Shown: positions 31,766 through 39,905, numbered from the stretch's first letter. The stretch: 47,497 nucleotides of DNA from JBDRFZ01 sp043818395 (GCA_043818395.1 JBDRFZ010000044.1:1-47497); one strand, 5' to 3'. Notes: a model not told the origin generated them from the letters alone. Program-made: numbers and translations.

Positions 31766-32317
31766 GTGGGTAATCCAAATTTGAGACTAGTTACAGATTT
31801 AACCCCTTTTGTTCAACCGGAATGCCCTGTCTGTATGGAATCGCCATATAGATTGCGGGCCAAGTATGAGTTGGTACGTCCGGACGGATTGGGTGTACTG
31901 CTTGATTTAGATGGGATTCAGCACACCGTCTGTTACGCCCGCATGATCTTTCATGGACGGCGCGAACGAACAAAAGTTTTGTGTCTGCAGGCAGGGTTCA
32001 AAGAAATAGCTAATATCACCTCCACGTCAGACAATGGCCAGGTGATTCATGGGGGAGTCAGGGAGACAAAGATCGTCCCAAGACTACACTCCATCGTAGA
32101 AATTAGTCGTGAGAGCTGGGACGGCCAGGCTCACGATTTTTTCGAAAGAGACGAGACCATCCTGGGATCGTTGGATGAATACCAACCGACCGATCGGATT
32201 ACCTTCGTTCCGCGACAGCTCAAGTTCGGCGGATTCGTTGTCTTTGGTCGCAGTAACGGCCGACCGTATAAGATCATCAAGCTCCCGCTTATGCACCTTG
32301 CGTTGCGTCAAGCCTAG
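31766..32317 (+). CDS. Unrecognised 183-residue protein, GTG start with strong SD
   Basis: 183 residues, no signal peptide or membrane segment, mostly beta-like alternation. One CPVC pair lies near the N-terminus (about 20-23) in ECPVCMESPYRLRAKYEL, but no second Cys pair completes a zinc ribbon. Family unknown. The GTG start is decided by AAGGAGG (31754-31760) 5 nt upstream. It forms a single-gene unit between asnS and a very strong terminator. Base composition is slightly more GC-rich than its neighbours. Confidence 0.65.
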   Translation: MGNPNLRLVTDLTPFVQPECPVCMESPYRLRAKYELVRPDGLGVLLDLDGIQHTVCYARMIFHGRRERTKVLCLQAGFKEIANITSTSDNGQVIHGGVRETKIVPRLHSIVEISRESWDGQAHDFFERDETILGSLDEYQPTDRITFVPRQLKFGGFVVFGRSNGRPYKIIKLPLMHLALRQA

Positions 32318-32327
32318 CGCAACGCCT

Positions 32328-32375
32328 AAACGCCTCATGGGATCACGGCTAAAAGCCGCCCATGAGGCGTTTTTG
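32328..32375 (+). terminator. Strong terminator with nested hairpin
   Basis: AAACGCCTCATGGG (32328-32341) pairs perfectly with its complement at 32359-32372, and the loop holds its own CGGCT-AAA-AGCCG hairpin. A T-run follows. This is the longest perfect stem in the window outside RNA genes. Confidence 0.9.
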
Positions 32376-32389
32376 TTTAAGATATCTGA

Positions 32390-32398
32390 TGGTATGCT
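32390..32398 (+). promoter_or_regulatory. Extended -10 for the 32405 gene (leaderless)
   Basis: TGG-TATGCT, with the hexamer at 32393-32398, ends 6 nt before ATG 32405. It starts just after the preceding terminator, and no clear -35 is seen. Confidence 0.45.
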
Positions 32399-32404
32399 AT
32401 ACGA

Positions 32405-33457
32405 ATGCCAAAGAAAAAGAAGATTCAACTTTTGGATAAAGTAAGTTTGAGTTTTATAACCACGGTGATAATAGTGGCCGGAGTTGCTTTTGCGGGCTAC
32501 GTTTATTACGGTAAAAAGATACCGGCAATAAATGCGCCTGAAGCAACAAATTTAGCTGGGTTAAGCGAAGAATCATCGGAACTTCCTTTTAGTCTTTTAA
32601 TGCCGAACGAATTTGCAGTTTCGATTTTAAGCCCTGATCGTAAAATGGAGAGATTAACTTTTTTAGAATTCAATGACAAATATAAGGATGAATCTTTGCC
32701 GATTTATGGTGTACTTGCGGCTAATGGTGAAACAAGATATTTACATTTGCCTATAGACGCAACCGCAACTGCATCCTGGTATATTGCACCGGATGGAATG
32801 TCGAGTGCCTGGCTTGATTCGCCGGCTAAAGACGAGGCCAGCATCATCGAAGTAAAGAAGGGGCAAGCCAAAGAGGAAAAAATCGTCTTGCGTACATCAA
32901 AGAACAAGCCCATTAAAGATGCCATGCTTTTAGGCTGGTTTGATGAAAAAACTATCGTCGTAGTCGCCAGCGTGGATCAGGTGAAAAGCGTTTATGCCGT
33001 CAATTTAAACGGTGTCGTTAGACAGGTAAAGGAATTACCGGAAAATATTATTTTTTACGTGGTTAAAAGCGGATATTTTTGGTTTGCCACGGGTACTTTG
33101 GGGGAAGGCCTGGAATCTTCGCCCACAGGACCGTCGGAATTGTATCGCGTGTCTTCAAATGGTGTCTTTGATTTGGTTGCTAGAGATGAAAAAAATGTTT
33201 TTATTTCCATGACCGCCGATTCATCCGGAAATTTAGGGGCTACGATGAGCGATGGCAATTCATTCGTCATGCGAATCGGTTCGGATGGTTCCCGCATTGA
33301 TATAGGCAAACGCCGTCCGTTGCTGTTTACGGACAATGATAAACTAATCGTCCGAGACGGTTTCGATTTGCTGCTCATGGATTGTACGAGCGGTGATATG
33401 TCCAAGATCGTATCTTTACCCGAGGGATCGGTTGAGATTTTTGTGTTAAATAAATAA
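32405..33457 (+). CDS. Membrane-anchored protein, probable extracytoplasmic beta-propeller-like domain
   Basis: 350 residues: a basic MPKKKKIQ start, one transmembrane helix (about 13-34) and a long exterior part made of repeated short strands (ASWYIAPDGMSSAWLDSP, AMLLGWFDEKTIVVVASVD, SELYRVSSNGVFDLVARDE). The repeating W/Y-x-x-D-G rhythm suggests WD40/TolB-like blades, but no family is certain. It is expressed from a leaderless promoter, lies 35 nt before a second anchored protein, and probably works with it at the cell surface. Confidence 0.65.
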   Translation: MPKKKKIQLLDKVSLSFITTVIIVAGVAFAGYVYYGKKIPAINAPEATNLAGLSEESSELPFSLLMPNEFAVSILSPDRKMERLTFLEFNDKYKDESLPIYGVLAANGETRYLHLPIDATATASWYIAPDGMSSAWLDSPAKDEASIIEVKKGQAKEEKIVLRTSKNKPIKDAMLLGWFDEKTIVVVASVDQVKSVYAVNLNGVVRQVKELPENIIFYVVKSGYFWFATGTLGEGLESSPTGPSELYRVSSNGVFDLVARDEKNVFISMTADSSGNLGATMSDGNSFVMRIGSDGSRIDIGKRRPLLFTDNDKLIVRDGFDLLLMDCTSGDMSKIVSLPEGSVEIFVLNK

Positions 33458-33492
33458 TTTTATTCGAGTTTAGAGCGAATTTTAAAATACGT

Positions 33493-34236
33493 ATGAAAAA
33501 AATTAAAAAATGTTTTCAAGAGGGCTGGGATTTAAAAGTTTTGGCGTTGATCGGGGGAACAGTCTTGATGGCGATTATCTGTCTACCTTTATTTTTAAAT
33601 CGTCCGGGTTTTAAAAAAAACATCGTTTCCTCGGATAAACAGTCTCTGGAAAGTGAACGGCAAGCTGCTTTCAGCGATCCTCTCGGTGAACTTCGGAGCC
33701 GTTGCGGCGGTCCGGATAGATTGCCATGCAAATCCGGTCTTAAATGTTCATCAAGCTCGGTAGATGAAATCGGCAGATGCGTTAATGCAGAAACCAATTT
33801 TTCGGTTTCGTTGGTTTACAGCGATTTGGGTGAATTATGCGGAAACGAAGCGTCGCCTTGCGCACCAGGCGCTTTTTGCAAGAAAGGCGACGTTGATAAA
33901 AAAGCCTGGGGTACTTGCGCACGCTTTGATGCTGATGCCCCGTTTATTTCTTCTGTAAAAATCGAAAATATGCAGCTTGATATGTCAGGAGTGTATCGAG
34001 GAGCTCCAGGCACCGAAGCAAAAATTACGGTGCAAACGGTCAATGTCGCTTCTTTGAATTTTGAATTAAGTTCCGGAGAGCCGTCTTTGATCGGTGAAAT
34101 AAGCGGATTAAGCGGCGGCATGTATCTGACTACTTTATCTGTCAAAAAAGGATTATCCGCTAATTTAGTGATAAAAGCCACGAATGATGCCGGTGATACA
34201 TCGCTCGTTTCCATCCCGGTTGCTTCCGCCGAATGA
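33493..34236 (+). CDS. Membrane-anchored protein with two four-cysteine repeats and an Ig-like C-terminus
   Basis: 247 residues. One transmembrane helix (about 16-36) precedes two cysteine-rich modules: Cys 71, 79, 85, 96 and Cys 116, 123, 129, 142. Both follow CGx(4-5)PCx2Gx2Cx(n)GxC. The C-terminal 95 residues (from about 150) look like an immunoglobulin-type beta sandwich. Extracytoplasmic disulfides are likely, which would need oxidative folding. The same Cys spacing occurs in small disulfide modules of secreted proteins, but I cannot name a family. A TAAAAT hexamer lies 4 nt before ATG. Confidence 0.65.
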   Translation: MKKIKKCFQEGWDLKVLALIGGTVLMAIICLPLFLNRPGFKKNIVSSDKQSLESERQAAFSDPLGELRSRCGGPDRLPCKSGLKCSSSSVDEIGRCVNAETNFSVSLVYSDLGELCGNEASPCAPGAFCKKGDVDKKAWGTCARFDADAPFISSVKIENMQLDMSGVYRGAPGTEAKITVQTVNVASLNFELSSGEPSLIGEISGLSGGMYLTTLSVKKGLSANLVIKATNDAGDTSLVSIPVASAE

Positions 34237-34274
34237 ATCAGGTAACCTCGTTTCTATAACATATGGAAAGAATC

Positions 34275-35666
34275 ATGAATCGGGATACGGTGAAAAACAT
34301 CGGCCAGGAAGTAAAGATTTGCGGCTGGGTTAATACCAGGCGTGATATGAGCAAGCTAGCTTTTTTGGATATGCGTGATCGGTCGGGATTATTGCAGGTT
34401 GTACTTGTGCCGGCTGAACTCGATCCGGAATCCGTAAAAATTATGGATGAGATCAGGCCGGAATATTGTCTAGAAATAAAAGGTCTGGTTCAGGAACGCG
34501 GCGTTAAACAAATTAATCCGAATCTTGAAACAGGCAAGGTCGAGATGCTGGTTAAAGAAGTCAGGATTCTAAACCCGTCAAAAACTCCACCATTCGAGCT
34601 CACGGATACAAGCGGGATAAATGAAGAGCTCCGTCTTAAATATCGATATTTGGATTTGCGTAGCGAACGCATGCTTAAGAATTTGGTTTTACGCGATAAG
34701 ATCATCGCATTTTTTCGTGATTATTTGCATAAACAGGGTTTTATCGAAGTCGAGACGCCGATTATTACCAAAGGTACTCCCGAAGGCGCACGTGAATATC
34801 TTGTGCCATCGCGTCAGCATCCCGGTGAATTTTACGCTCTTCCTCAGTCGCCACAACAATTCAAACAACTTCTCATGGTTGCCGGCATAGAAAAATATTT
34901 TCAGATGGCGCGTTGTTTTCGCGATGAGGATCAACGCGGTGATCGCCAACCGGAATTCACTCAGCTTGATATGGAAATGTCATTCGTGGAACGCGAAGAC
35001 GTATTGCAGATGATAGAAAAAATGATGATTGAAGCCGTTCGAACCATCGCTCCGGAAAAAAAGATTCAACAAGTTCCGTTTCCAAGAATGTCCTATGCCG
35101 AGGCCATGAATAAATATGGTACTGATAAACCGGATATTCGTGAAGATAAAAACGATCCGAATCTGCTGGCCTTCAGCTGGACCATTGATTTTCCTTTTTT
35201 TGAACCGACTGACGGAGGCGGTTGGACATTCAGCCATAATCCGTTCTCCGCACCCAAACCAGAACATATGCCATGGCTCATGGAAAAGAAAAATATCTGT
35301 GAGATCCTGACCACCCAGTACGATTTGGTGCTGAACGGTTACGAAGTCGGTGGGGGCAGCATCCGGAATCATCAGGCCGAACCGCTAAAAAAAGTTTTTG
35401 AGATAATGGGTTTGTCCGAACAGGAAATCAACGATCAGTTCGGTCATATGCTTGAAGCCTTCGGATACGGCGCTCCTCCGCATGGTGGCATAGCTCCGGG
35501 TATCGACCGTCTGGTCATGATTCTGGCTAACGAGCCTAATATCCGTGAAGTTATTCCTTTCCCTAAAACCGGCGATGCGCGCGATTTGATGATGGGTGCT
35601 CCCTCGGAAATCGGTCAGCGTCGGTTAGATGAGGTGCATATCCAAATTGAAAAGAAAAAGCAATAA
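34275..35666 (+). CDS. aspS: Aspartyl-tRNA synthetase lacking the GAD insertion
   Basis: 463 residues instead of about 590. The OB domain (VKICGWVNTRRDMSKLAF), motif 1 region (GFIEVETPIITKGTPEGAREY), PQSPQQFKQLLM, motif 2 FRDEDQRGDRQPEFTQLD and motif 3 GIAPGIDRLVMI are all of bacterial AspRS type. Where the GAD domain of roughly 100 residues normally follows, KPDIRED runs straight into LLAFSWTIDFP (about 285-307). An upstream ATG (34263) is only 2 nt behind the -10-like TATAAC (34255-34260), so the transcript probably starts after it; ATG 34275 is preferred. It charges tRNA-Asp. Confidence 0.95.
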   Translation: MNRDTVKNIGQEVKICGWVNTRRDMSKLAFLDMRDRSGLLQVVLVPAELDPESVKIMDEIRPEYCLEIKGLVQERGVKQINPNLETGKVEMLVKEVRILNPSKTPPFELTDTSGINEELRLKYRYLDLRSERMLKNLVLRDKIIAFFRDYLHKQGFIEVETPIITKGTPEGAREYLVPSRQHPGEFYALPQSPQQFKQLLMVAGIEKYFQMARCFRDEDQRGDRQPEFTQLDMEMSFVEREDVLQMIEKMMIEAVRTIAPEKKIQQVPFPRMSYAEAMNKYGTDKPDIREDKNDPNLLAFSWTIDFPFFEPTDGGGWTFSHNPFSAPKPEHMPWLMEKKNICEILTTQYDLVLNGYEVGGGSIRNHQAEPLKKVFEIMGLSEQEINDQFGHMLEAFGYGAPPHGGIAPGIDRLVMILANEPNIREVIPFPKTGDARDLMMGAPSEIGQRRLDEVHIQIEKKKQ

Positions 35667-35684
35667 AAGCAGACGTAAAACGCG

Positions 35685-35713
35685 TTGATTAATCGCTTGA
35701 TTTAAGTTATGCT
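35685..35713 (+). promoter_or_regulatory. Promoter of the scpA-scpB-dacA unit
   Basis: TTGATT (35685-35690), 17-bp spacer, TATGCT (35708-35713). The predicted start at about 35720 leaves a 22-nt leader without SD before ATG 35742. Confidence 0.55.
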
Positions 35714-35741
35714 ATAGCCGAATTTAACGTTATTTTTGATC

Positions 35742-36485
35742 ATGTCCGTTACGTTTAAAATCGAGTCTTTTGAGGGGCCTTTAGACCTTTTGCTTCAGCT
35801 TATCGAGGCCGAGGAGCTTGATATTTCGTTAGTTTCCTTAGCTTCAGTCGCCGAGCAATTCGTCTCTTACATCAACGAGAACAAAAATATCCCGCTCGAA
35901 GAAGTCGCGGATTTTTTGGTTGTAGCGGCCAGGCTCATGTACATGAAATCCAAGCTTCTTTTTCCGACGCTGATCGATCAGGAACTGGAGGACGGTCCTG
36001 ACCTGGAAACGCAGTTAAAACGGTACAAGGCTTTTGTGGAAGCTTCGAAACGTTTAGATGAATTATGGAAATCCCAAAGCAGATCATTCGTCCGGAGCAG
36101 ACGTCCCATTAAACAGCATGAGATTCGTTTTTTACCGCCAGCTGATCTTGTTTCCGAGGTTTTAAAAGATGCAATGCACCGGATCATCGCCAGGCTGGAA
36201 CCTTTACGCGACCTGCCGCAGACTTCCATCAGGCGGGCGGTGAGCATACAGGACAAAATTAAAAGTTTATTCGAAAAAATTCGGAACCAGGCCAAGACCA
36301 CATTTCAGATTTTTATCGGACGTCGGGCTGATAAGATTGAAGTCATAATTAGTTTTTTGGCGTTGCTTGAATTAGTCAAACAAAGGTTCGTCAATGTATC
36401 CCAGGTGGCGATTTTCGAGGATATCGAAATCGAAGAGCATCCTGATGCGCCCGAGTCTCATCCTTTAGCGGAATCATACGTATGA
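35742..36485 (+). CDS. scpA: Segregation and condensation protein A
   Basis: 247 residues, normal. The N-terminal kleisin region is clear (FEGPLDLLLQLIEAEELDI, then DFLVVAARLMYMKSKLLFP), and the C-terminal winged helix ends with VTFLALLELVKQ-like ISFLALLELVKQRFV. ScpA bridges the SMC heads with ScpB. A TTG six bases upstream could also start it. The stop overlaps scpB by 4 nt. Confidence 0.95.
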   Translation: MSVTFKIESFEGPLDLLLQLIEAEELDISLVSLASVAEQFVSYINENKNIPLEEVADFLVVAARLMYMKSKLLFPTLIDQELEDGPDLETQLKRYKAFVEASKRLDELWKSQSRSFVRSRRPIKQHEIRFLPPADLVSEVLKDAMHRIIARLEPLRDLPQTSIRRAVSIQDKIKSLFEKIRNQAKTTFQIFIGRRADKIEVIISFLALLELVKQRFVNVSQVAIFEDIEIEEHPDAPESHPLAESYV

Positions 36486-37060
36486 ATTTAGATCAGATCT
36501 TAGAAGCGATTTTATTCGCCAGCGCCCGGCCACTAACGATAAAATATCTATCCGATGTATCCAGGGAGCCGGCAGAAAAAGTCAAAGAGGCGTTAAATAC
36601 TTTGCGCGCCAGGCTTCTGGAGTCTGAAAGCGGAATCATGTTGCAAGACAACGGAACGTCTTTTGAACTTGCAACGCATCCGGAAACGGCGGAGCAGGTA
36701 GCGCGCGTAACGAGCGAAGAAGCCGCCGGCGAACTAACCAGACCGTCGCTTGAAGCGTTGTCTATTCTGGCCTACTGCGGGCCCATGACACGCCCCGAGC
36801 TGGAACAGATCCGCGGCGTACAGTCTTCGCTTATCCTGCGGAATTTAATGTTGAGAGGATTGGTTGAAGAAAAAGAAGACGCTCGGCTGGGTCAACCTGT
36901 TTATTCCGTAACTTTTGATCTTTTAAATCATCTTGGTTTGCCCAACGTCGAATCTCTGCCTGATTACCAGGAGCTTCGCAGTCATTCGACGGTTTTGGAT
37001 GTTTTAAAGGACCTGGATGACGGATCAGGTAAACCCGCAAAACAGGAACAGACTTTATGA
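36482..37060 (+). CDS. scpB: Segregation and condensation protein B
   Basis: 192 residues, normal. Two winged-helix domains: LEAILFASARPLTIKYLSDV at the start, and LEALSILAYCGPMTRPELEQIRGV in the second, followed by RGLVEEKEDARLGQPVYSVT. ScpB dimers bind ScpA in the SMC complex that organises the chromosome. It overlaps scpA and dacA by 4 nt each (ATGA), so the three are probably translated together. Confidence 0.95.
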   Translation: MNLDQILEAILFASARPLTIKYLSDVSREPAEKVKEALNTLRARLLESESGIMLQDNGTSFELATHPETAEQVARVTSEEAAGELTRPSLEALSILAYCGPMTRPELEQIRGVQSSLILRNLMLRGLVEEKEDARLGQPVYSVTFDLLNHLGLPNVESLPDYQELRSHSTVLDVLKDLDDGSGKPAKQEQTL

Positions 37061-37977
37061 TAGGGGAATTGTTCGGAGCCTTGGCTGCTCTCACCATCAG
37101 TTCCAATTCGTTACCTGCGAATCTTAATGCGTCAAGTCAGTCCGCTATAAAAACCCTACCAATTTCACAGGACTCAGTCCGTCCGGAAGCGCCGGTAAAG
37201 AAGCGTCAGGACAGTATGGGCGTAAAAACGACTGCACCGTCTGTTTTTGTTGCTGATGTGGCCAGCGGTAAAGTTCTTTTTTCGAAAAACGCTTACGAGA
37301 GCAGATCCATAGCGAGCCTTACCAAGCTGGTTACGGCCATAGTGGTTTTGGATCAAAAGCCGGATTTGAAGCAAAAGATTATTTTTTCTGAAGATGATTT
37401 TGACGGAGAGAGTAAGCCCGTATTTGCGGCTGGCGAAGCTTTAACGATAGAAGACGTCCTTAAATCCATGCTTGTCGGATCGATCAACGCTTCGGCCAAT
37501 GCCCTGGCGCGTTATTTTGGCGGTAAGGACAATTTTGTAATCCTCATGAACGAAAAAATAAAATCCTTGGGACTAAAATCGCCGGAGCTCGTGGAACCTT
37601 CAGGCATTAATCCGCGAAATCGCGCTGACGCAGCGGACTTAGCGGCCATAATTTCGACGGCCGCCGGATATCCGGAGATAAGGGAATATGCAAAGCTCGA
37701 AACGGTAACCGTTTACGGCAACAACGGCAAGAATGCGCATGTCATATCATCGACAAATTTATTATTGCAGTCCTACCTAAACAAGGGCCCATTTCGAATC
37801 GTGATGGCTAAGACCGGTTCACTGCCTGAAGCCGGATATTGCATGGCCCAGATCACGTCGCAGGGTAGCGGAAAAGAAGTGGTAGCCGTGGAATTGGGTA
37901 GCGACAACCATTTTTCCAGATATCAGGATATTAAAATTTTAACAGCCTGGGCATTTGACACATACGAATGGAGATAG
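37057..37977 (+). CDS. dacA: D-alanyl-D-alanine carboxypeptidase (peptidase S11)
   Basis: 306 residues. A weak N-terminal hydrophobic stretch (about 3-20) may be a signal sequence. The penicillin-binding fold has SLTK (Ser87-Lys90), SAN (146-148) and KTG (252-254) in correct order. It would trim the terminal D-Ala of peptidoglycan stem peptides outside the membrane. The Pro/Gln-rich linker at about 35-60 separates signal and catalytic parts. It overlaps scpB by 4 nt. No C-terminal PBP5 domain or membrane anchor is seen. Confidence 0.9.
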   Translation: MIGELFGALAALTISSNSLPANLNASSQSAIKTLPISQDSVRPEAPVKKRQDSMGVKTTAPSVFVADVASGKVLFSKNAYESRSIASLTKLVTAIVVLDQKPDLKQKIIFSEDDFDGESKPVFAAGEALTIEDVLKSMLVGSINASANALARYFGGKDNFVILMNEKIKSLGLKSPELVEPSGINPRNRADAADLAAIISTAAGYPEIREYAKLETVTVYGNNGKNAHVISSTNLLLQSYLNKGPFRIVMAKTGSLPEAGYCMAQITSQGSGKEVVAVELGSDNHFSRYQDIKILTAWAFDTYEWR

Positions 37978-37999
37978 CAGGATGTAGATAGTGATTAAA

Positions 38000-39232
38000 A
38001 TGATAATAGGCGTTGATTTACGTTGTCTGCCAAGCGACGGTTCACCTGGCGCCGGTATTGCCCATGCCGCCAAGGCGCTGACAAAAAAATTAATATCTTT
38101 AAATTCAGCCGGTATAGAATGGCTGATTTTTTTACCGGTCGGCGCAGACCCCGGGGCAGAGGTTAAAATGATCCTACCCGAGACGGCTTTCAAGGCCAGG
38201 ATAGTCAGAATAGAGAACACGGGAGGCGCATCTTTGCGGCGCGCGCTTAAAAAATTTCCATGCGATTTATTATTCGTTCCATCCGGCGCCATTCCGCCGG
38301 GAATTTCTGAACCGGTTGTGCCCTGGGTTCATGATATTGCTATTTTCGACCATCCGGATTGGTTTCCCGAGCCGCTTTTGCAAAGAACCATATCCACGGG
38401 CTTGTTTAAGAGGGGCGTAAAACGCGCAAAAAATGTTTTGACTGTTTCTGATTTTACGAAAAATGAAGTAATAAATAAGTTCAATGTCAATCCCGAAATT
38501 ATAACCGTCACCTACGAAGGCGGTAGCGATACGCTGGCCGGGTTGTCCGACGAAGAGCTTGATCTTGAAAAACAATCAGCTAAAGCAAGAGTCGTGAAAA
38601 GGGGGATAACTAACCCGTATATTCTGTGCATGGGCACCCTGGAACCGCGAAAAAACATTCCTTTTTTAGTCACTGCCTGGCTAAAGGCGAGACTGCTTTT
38701 CAATAAACCCACGGACCTGGTCATTGCCGGACGTGACGGATGGAAACTTGGTTCTATCATGAAATCCATGAGTGTTGATTTGGATCCTTTTCTGGTCGAT
38801 AAATCAAAATTACACCGGATCGAAACACCGAGCAATAATTACAGGCGCGATCTTTTACTGGTCGCAGATATAGTGGCTACGCCATCGCTCTACGAAGGTT
38901 TTGGTTTGGTCGCTTTGGAGGGCATGCAGGCTGAAAGCGCGGTTTTGTCTTCAAGTGCGGCGGCATTGCCGGAGGTAGTGGGTGATGCGGCTATTTTGCT
39001 CTCGCCTAATGACGAAGACGCGTGGGTCCGGACAATGATTTCGGTAATGAATGATCCGATTTACAGATCAGAGCTCGCCAAGCAGGGTAAAGCCAGAAGT
39101 CAGAGCATGACTTGGGATAGAACGGCGCGAATAGTTATGAATGTATTGACAAAAAGCAAATCACAAAGTATATTACGCAAACAACAAGCGGCAGAAAACC
39201 ACGGTCTTGGCAGAAATTTATTAGCCGAATAA
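38000..39232 (+). CDS. Glycosyltransferase, GT4-like (GT-B fold)
   Basis: 410 residues from ATG 38000; a GTG at 37991 is the alternative. The N-terminal Rossmann domain begins IIGVDLRCLPSDGSPGAGIA, and the C-terminal donor-binding domain has ILCMGTLEPRKNI (about 210-222), LVIAGRDGWK and the GT4 acidic motif region SLYEGFGLVALEGMQ (about 296-310), with the E-x7-E. It probably transfers a sugar from a nucleotide donor to an envelope glycan or lipid. A consensus promoter for the following tRNA lies within its 3' end. It is 22 nt downstream of dacA. Confidence 0.9.
   Translation: MIIGVDLRCLPSDGSPGAGIAHAAKALTKKLISLNSAGIEWLIFLPVGADPGAEVKMILPETAFKARIVRIENTGGASLRRALKKFPCDLLFVPSGAIPPGISEPVVPWVHDIAIFDHPDWFPEPLLQRTISTGLFKRGVKRAKNVLTVSDFTKNEVINKFNVNPEIITVTYEGGSDTLAGLSDEELDLEKQSAKARVVKRGITNPYILCMGTLEPRKNIPFLVTAWLKARLLFNKPTDLVIAGRDGWKLGSIMKSMSVDLDPFLVDKSKLHRIETPSNNYRRDLLLVADIVATPSLYEGFGLVALEGMQAESAVLSSSAAALPEVVGDAAILLSPNDEDAWVRTMISVMNDPIYRSELAKQGKARSQSMTWDRTARIVMNVLTKSKSQSILRKQQAAENHGLGRNLLAE
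39146..39174 (+). promoter_or_regulatory. Consensus promoter for the initiator tRNA
   Basis: TTGACA (39146-39151), exactly 17-bp spacer, TATATT (39169-39174), inside the glycosyltransferase gene. The predicted start is about 39181, 77 nt before the tRNA. Confidence 0.75.
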
Positions 39233-39257
39233 TGCAGCTTGATCATTTAAAAAACAT

Positions 39258-39333
39258 CGCGGGATAGAGCAGTTGGCAGCTCGCCAGGCCCATAACCTGG
39301 AGGTCGCTGGTTCGAGTCCAGCTCCCGCAACCA
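39258..39333 (+). tRNA. Initiator tRNA-fMet (CAT) with unusual C33
   Basis: 76 nt with encoded CCA. Acceptor CGCGGGA against TCCCGCA has the C1-A72 mismatch that marks bacterial initiators. D-arm GAGC/GCTC; anticodon stem CCAGG/CCTGG; loop CCCATAA, anticodon CAT; T-arm GCTGG-TTCGAGT-CCAGC. Two oddities: position 33 is C where nearly all tRNAs have U, and the three-G-C-pair hallmark of the anticodon stem is reduced to two, with A29-U41 in place of the first. Confidence 0.93.
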
Positions 39334-39368
39334 AACATATTAACCCCGAAAGGGGTTTTTATGTTTGG
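39331..39368 (+). terminator. Terminator after the initiator tRNA
   Basis: AACCCC-GAAA-GGGGTT (39342-39357) followed by Ts to 39360. An outer stem CCAAACAT (39331-39338)/ATGTTTGG (39361-39368) includes the tRNA CCA. Confidence 0.85.
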
Positions 39369-39420
39369 GAATATTGACCTTTGGCCATCGCTTCGCTAAT
39401 GTCCTGTTTACGGAGGACAC

Positions 39421-39777
39421 ATGACTGAAGATTTAAATGATGAAGAATGGGCGTGTCACTGCGAGTGTCATGATCCAAATTCAACAAAAAAAGAAATCGC
39501 ACATTCAACTCCCTGTTGCTCTCTGTGCACGCGTTGCGGCATCAGAGTCAAAGCAGGAAAAACTGCTCAAGAAGCGCATCTTAAGCAGTGCCTGACTATT
39601 CCACCGGAAAGAATTTTACAAAAATTCGCTTCATCTTCCATATTCCCGGAGGCCGGGACTCCGGATACTTCTGATCTGGAAGAAGACGGGGTGCTTCATG
39701 ACTTCTCTTCCGAATCAGGAATAATTGATGTCGAAGCTTTGCCGGATGATCTCTTTTATCGGCAGCCAAAAAAATAA
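39421..39777 (+). CDS. Small Cys/His-rich protein with an acidic tail
   Basis: 118 residues. The first 60 hold a dense set of possible metal ligands: CHCECH (12-17), then CC, LCTRCG (about 32-40) and a later H and C. This could make one or two zinc sites, but spacing fits no family I know. The C-terminal half is acidic and probably disordered. The start has a strong SD (CGGAGGA at 39410-39416) with a 4-nt spacer. It is a single-gene unit between two tRNAs. TTGACC (39374-39379) with TAATGT 17 bp on is a weak promoter candidate. Confidence 0.65.
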   Translation: MTEDLNDEEWACHCECHDPNSTKKEIAHSTPCCSLCTRCGIRVKAGKTAQEAHLKQCLTIPPERILQKFASSSIFPEAGTPDTSDLEEDGVLHDFSSESGIIDVEALPDDLFYRQPKK

Positions 39778-39799
39778 GAGCAACCGCTCTCATCTCACC

Positions 39800-39825
39800 A
39801 TCCCGCTGATGCTCCTCAGCGGGAT
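39800..39825 (+). terminator. Perfect hairpin after the Cys/His-rich gene
   Basis: ATCCCGCTGA (39800-39809) pairs with TCAGCGGGAT (39816-39825). The downstream sequence is TGATTATATA, not a T-run, so efficiency is uncertain. Confidence 0.5.
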
Positions 39826-39847
39826 TGATTATATAAATCGCCGATTC

Positions 39848-39876
39848 TTGCAAGAAAAAGTAAAATTAGTTATAGT
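39848..39876 (+). promoter_or_regulatory. Promoter of the second tRNA (CAT)
   Basis: TTGCAA (39848-39853), exactly 17-bp spacer, TATAGT (39871-39876), the same -10 as at tuf. The predicted start is about 39883, 23 nt before the tRNA. Confidence 0.7.
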
Positions 39877-39905
39877 TTCGCCCACAAGATTAATTCTGAT
39901 ATTTT

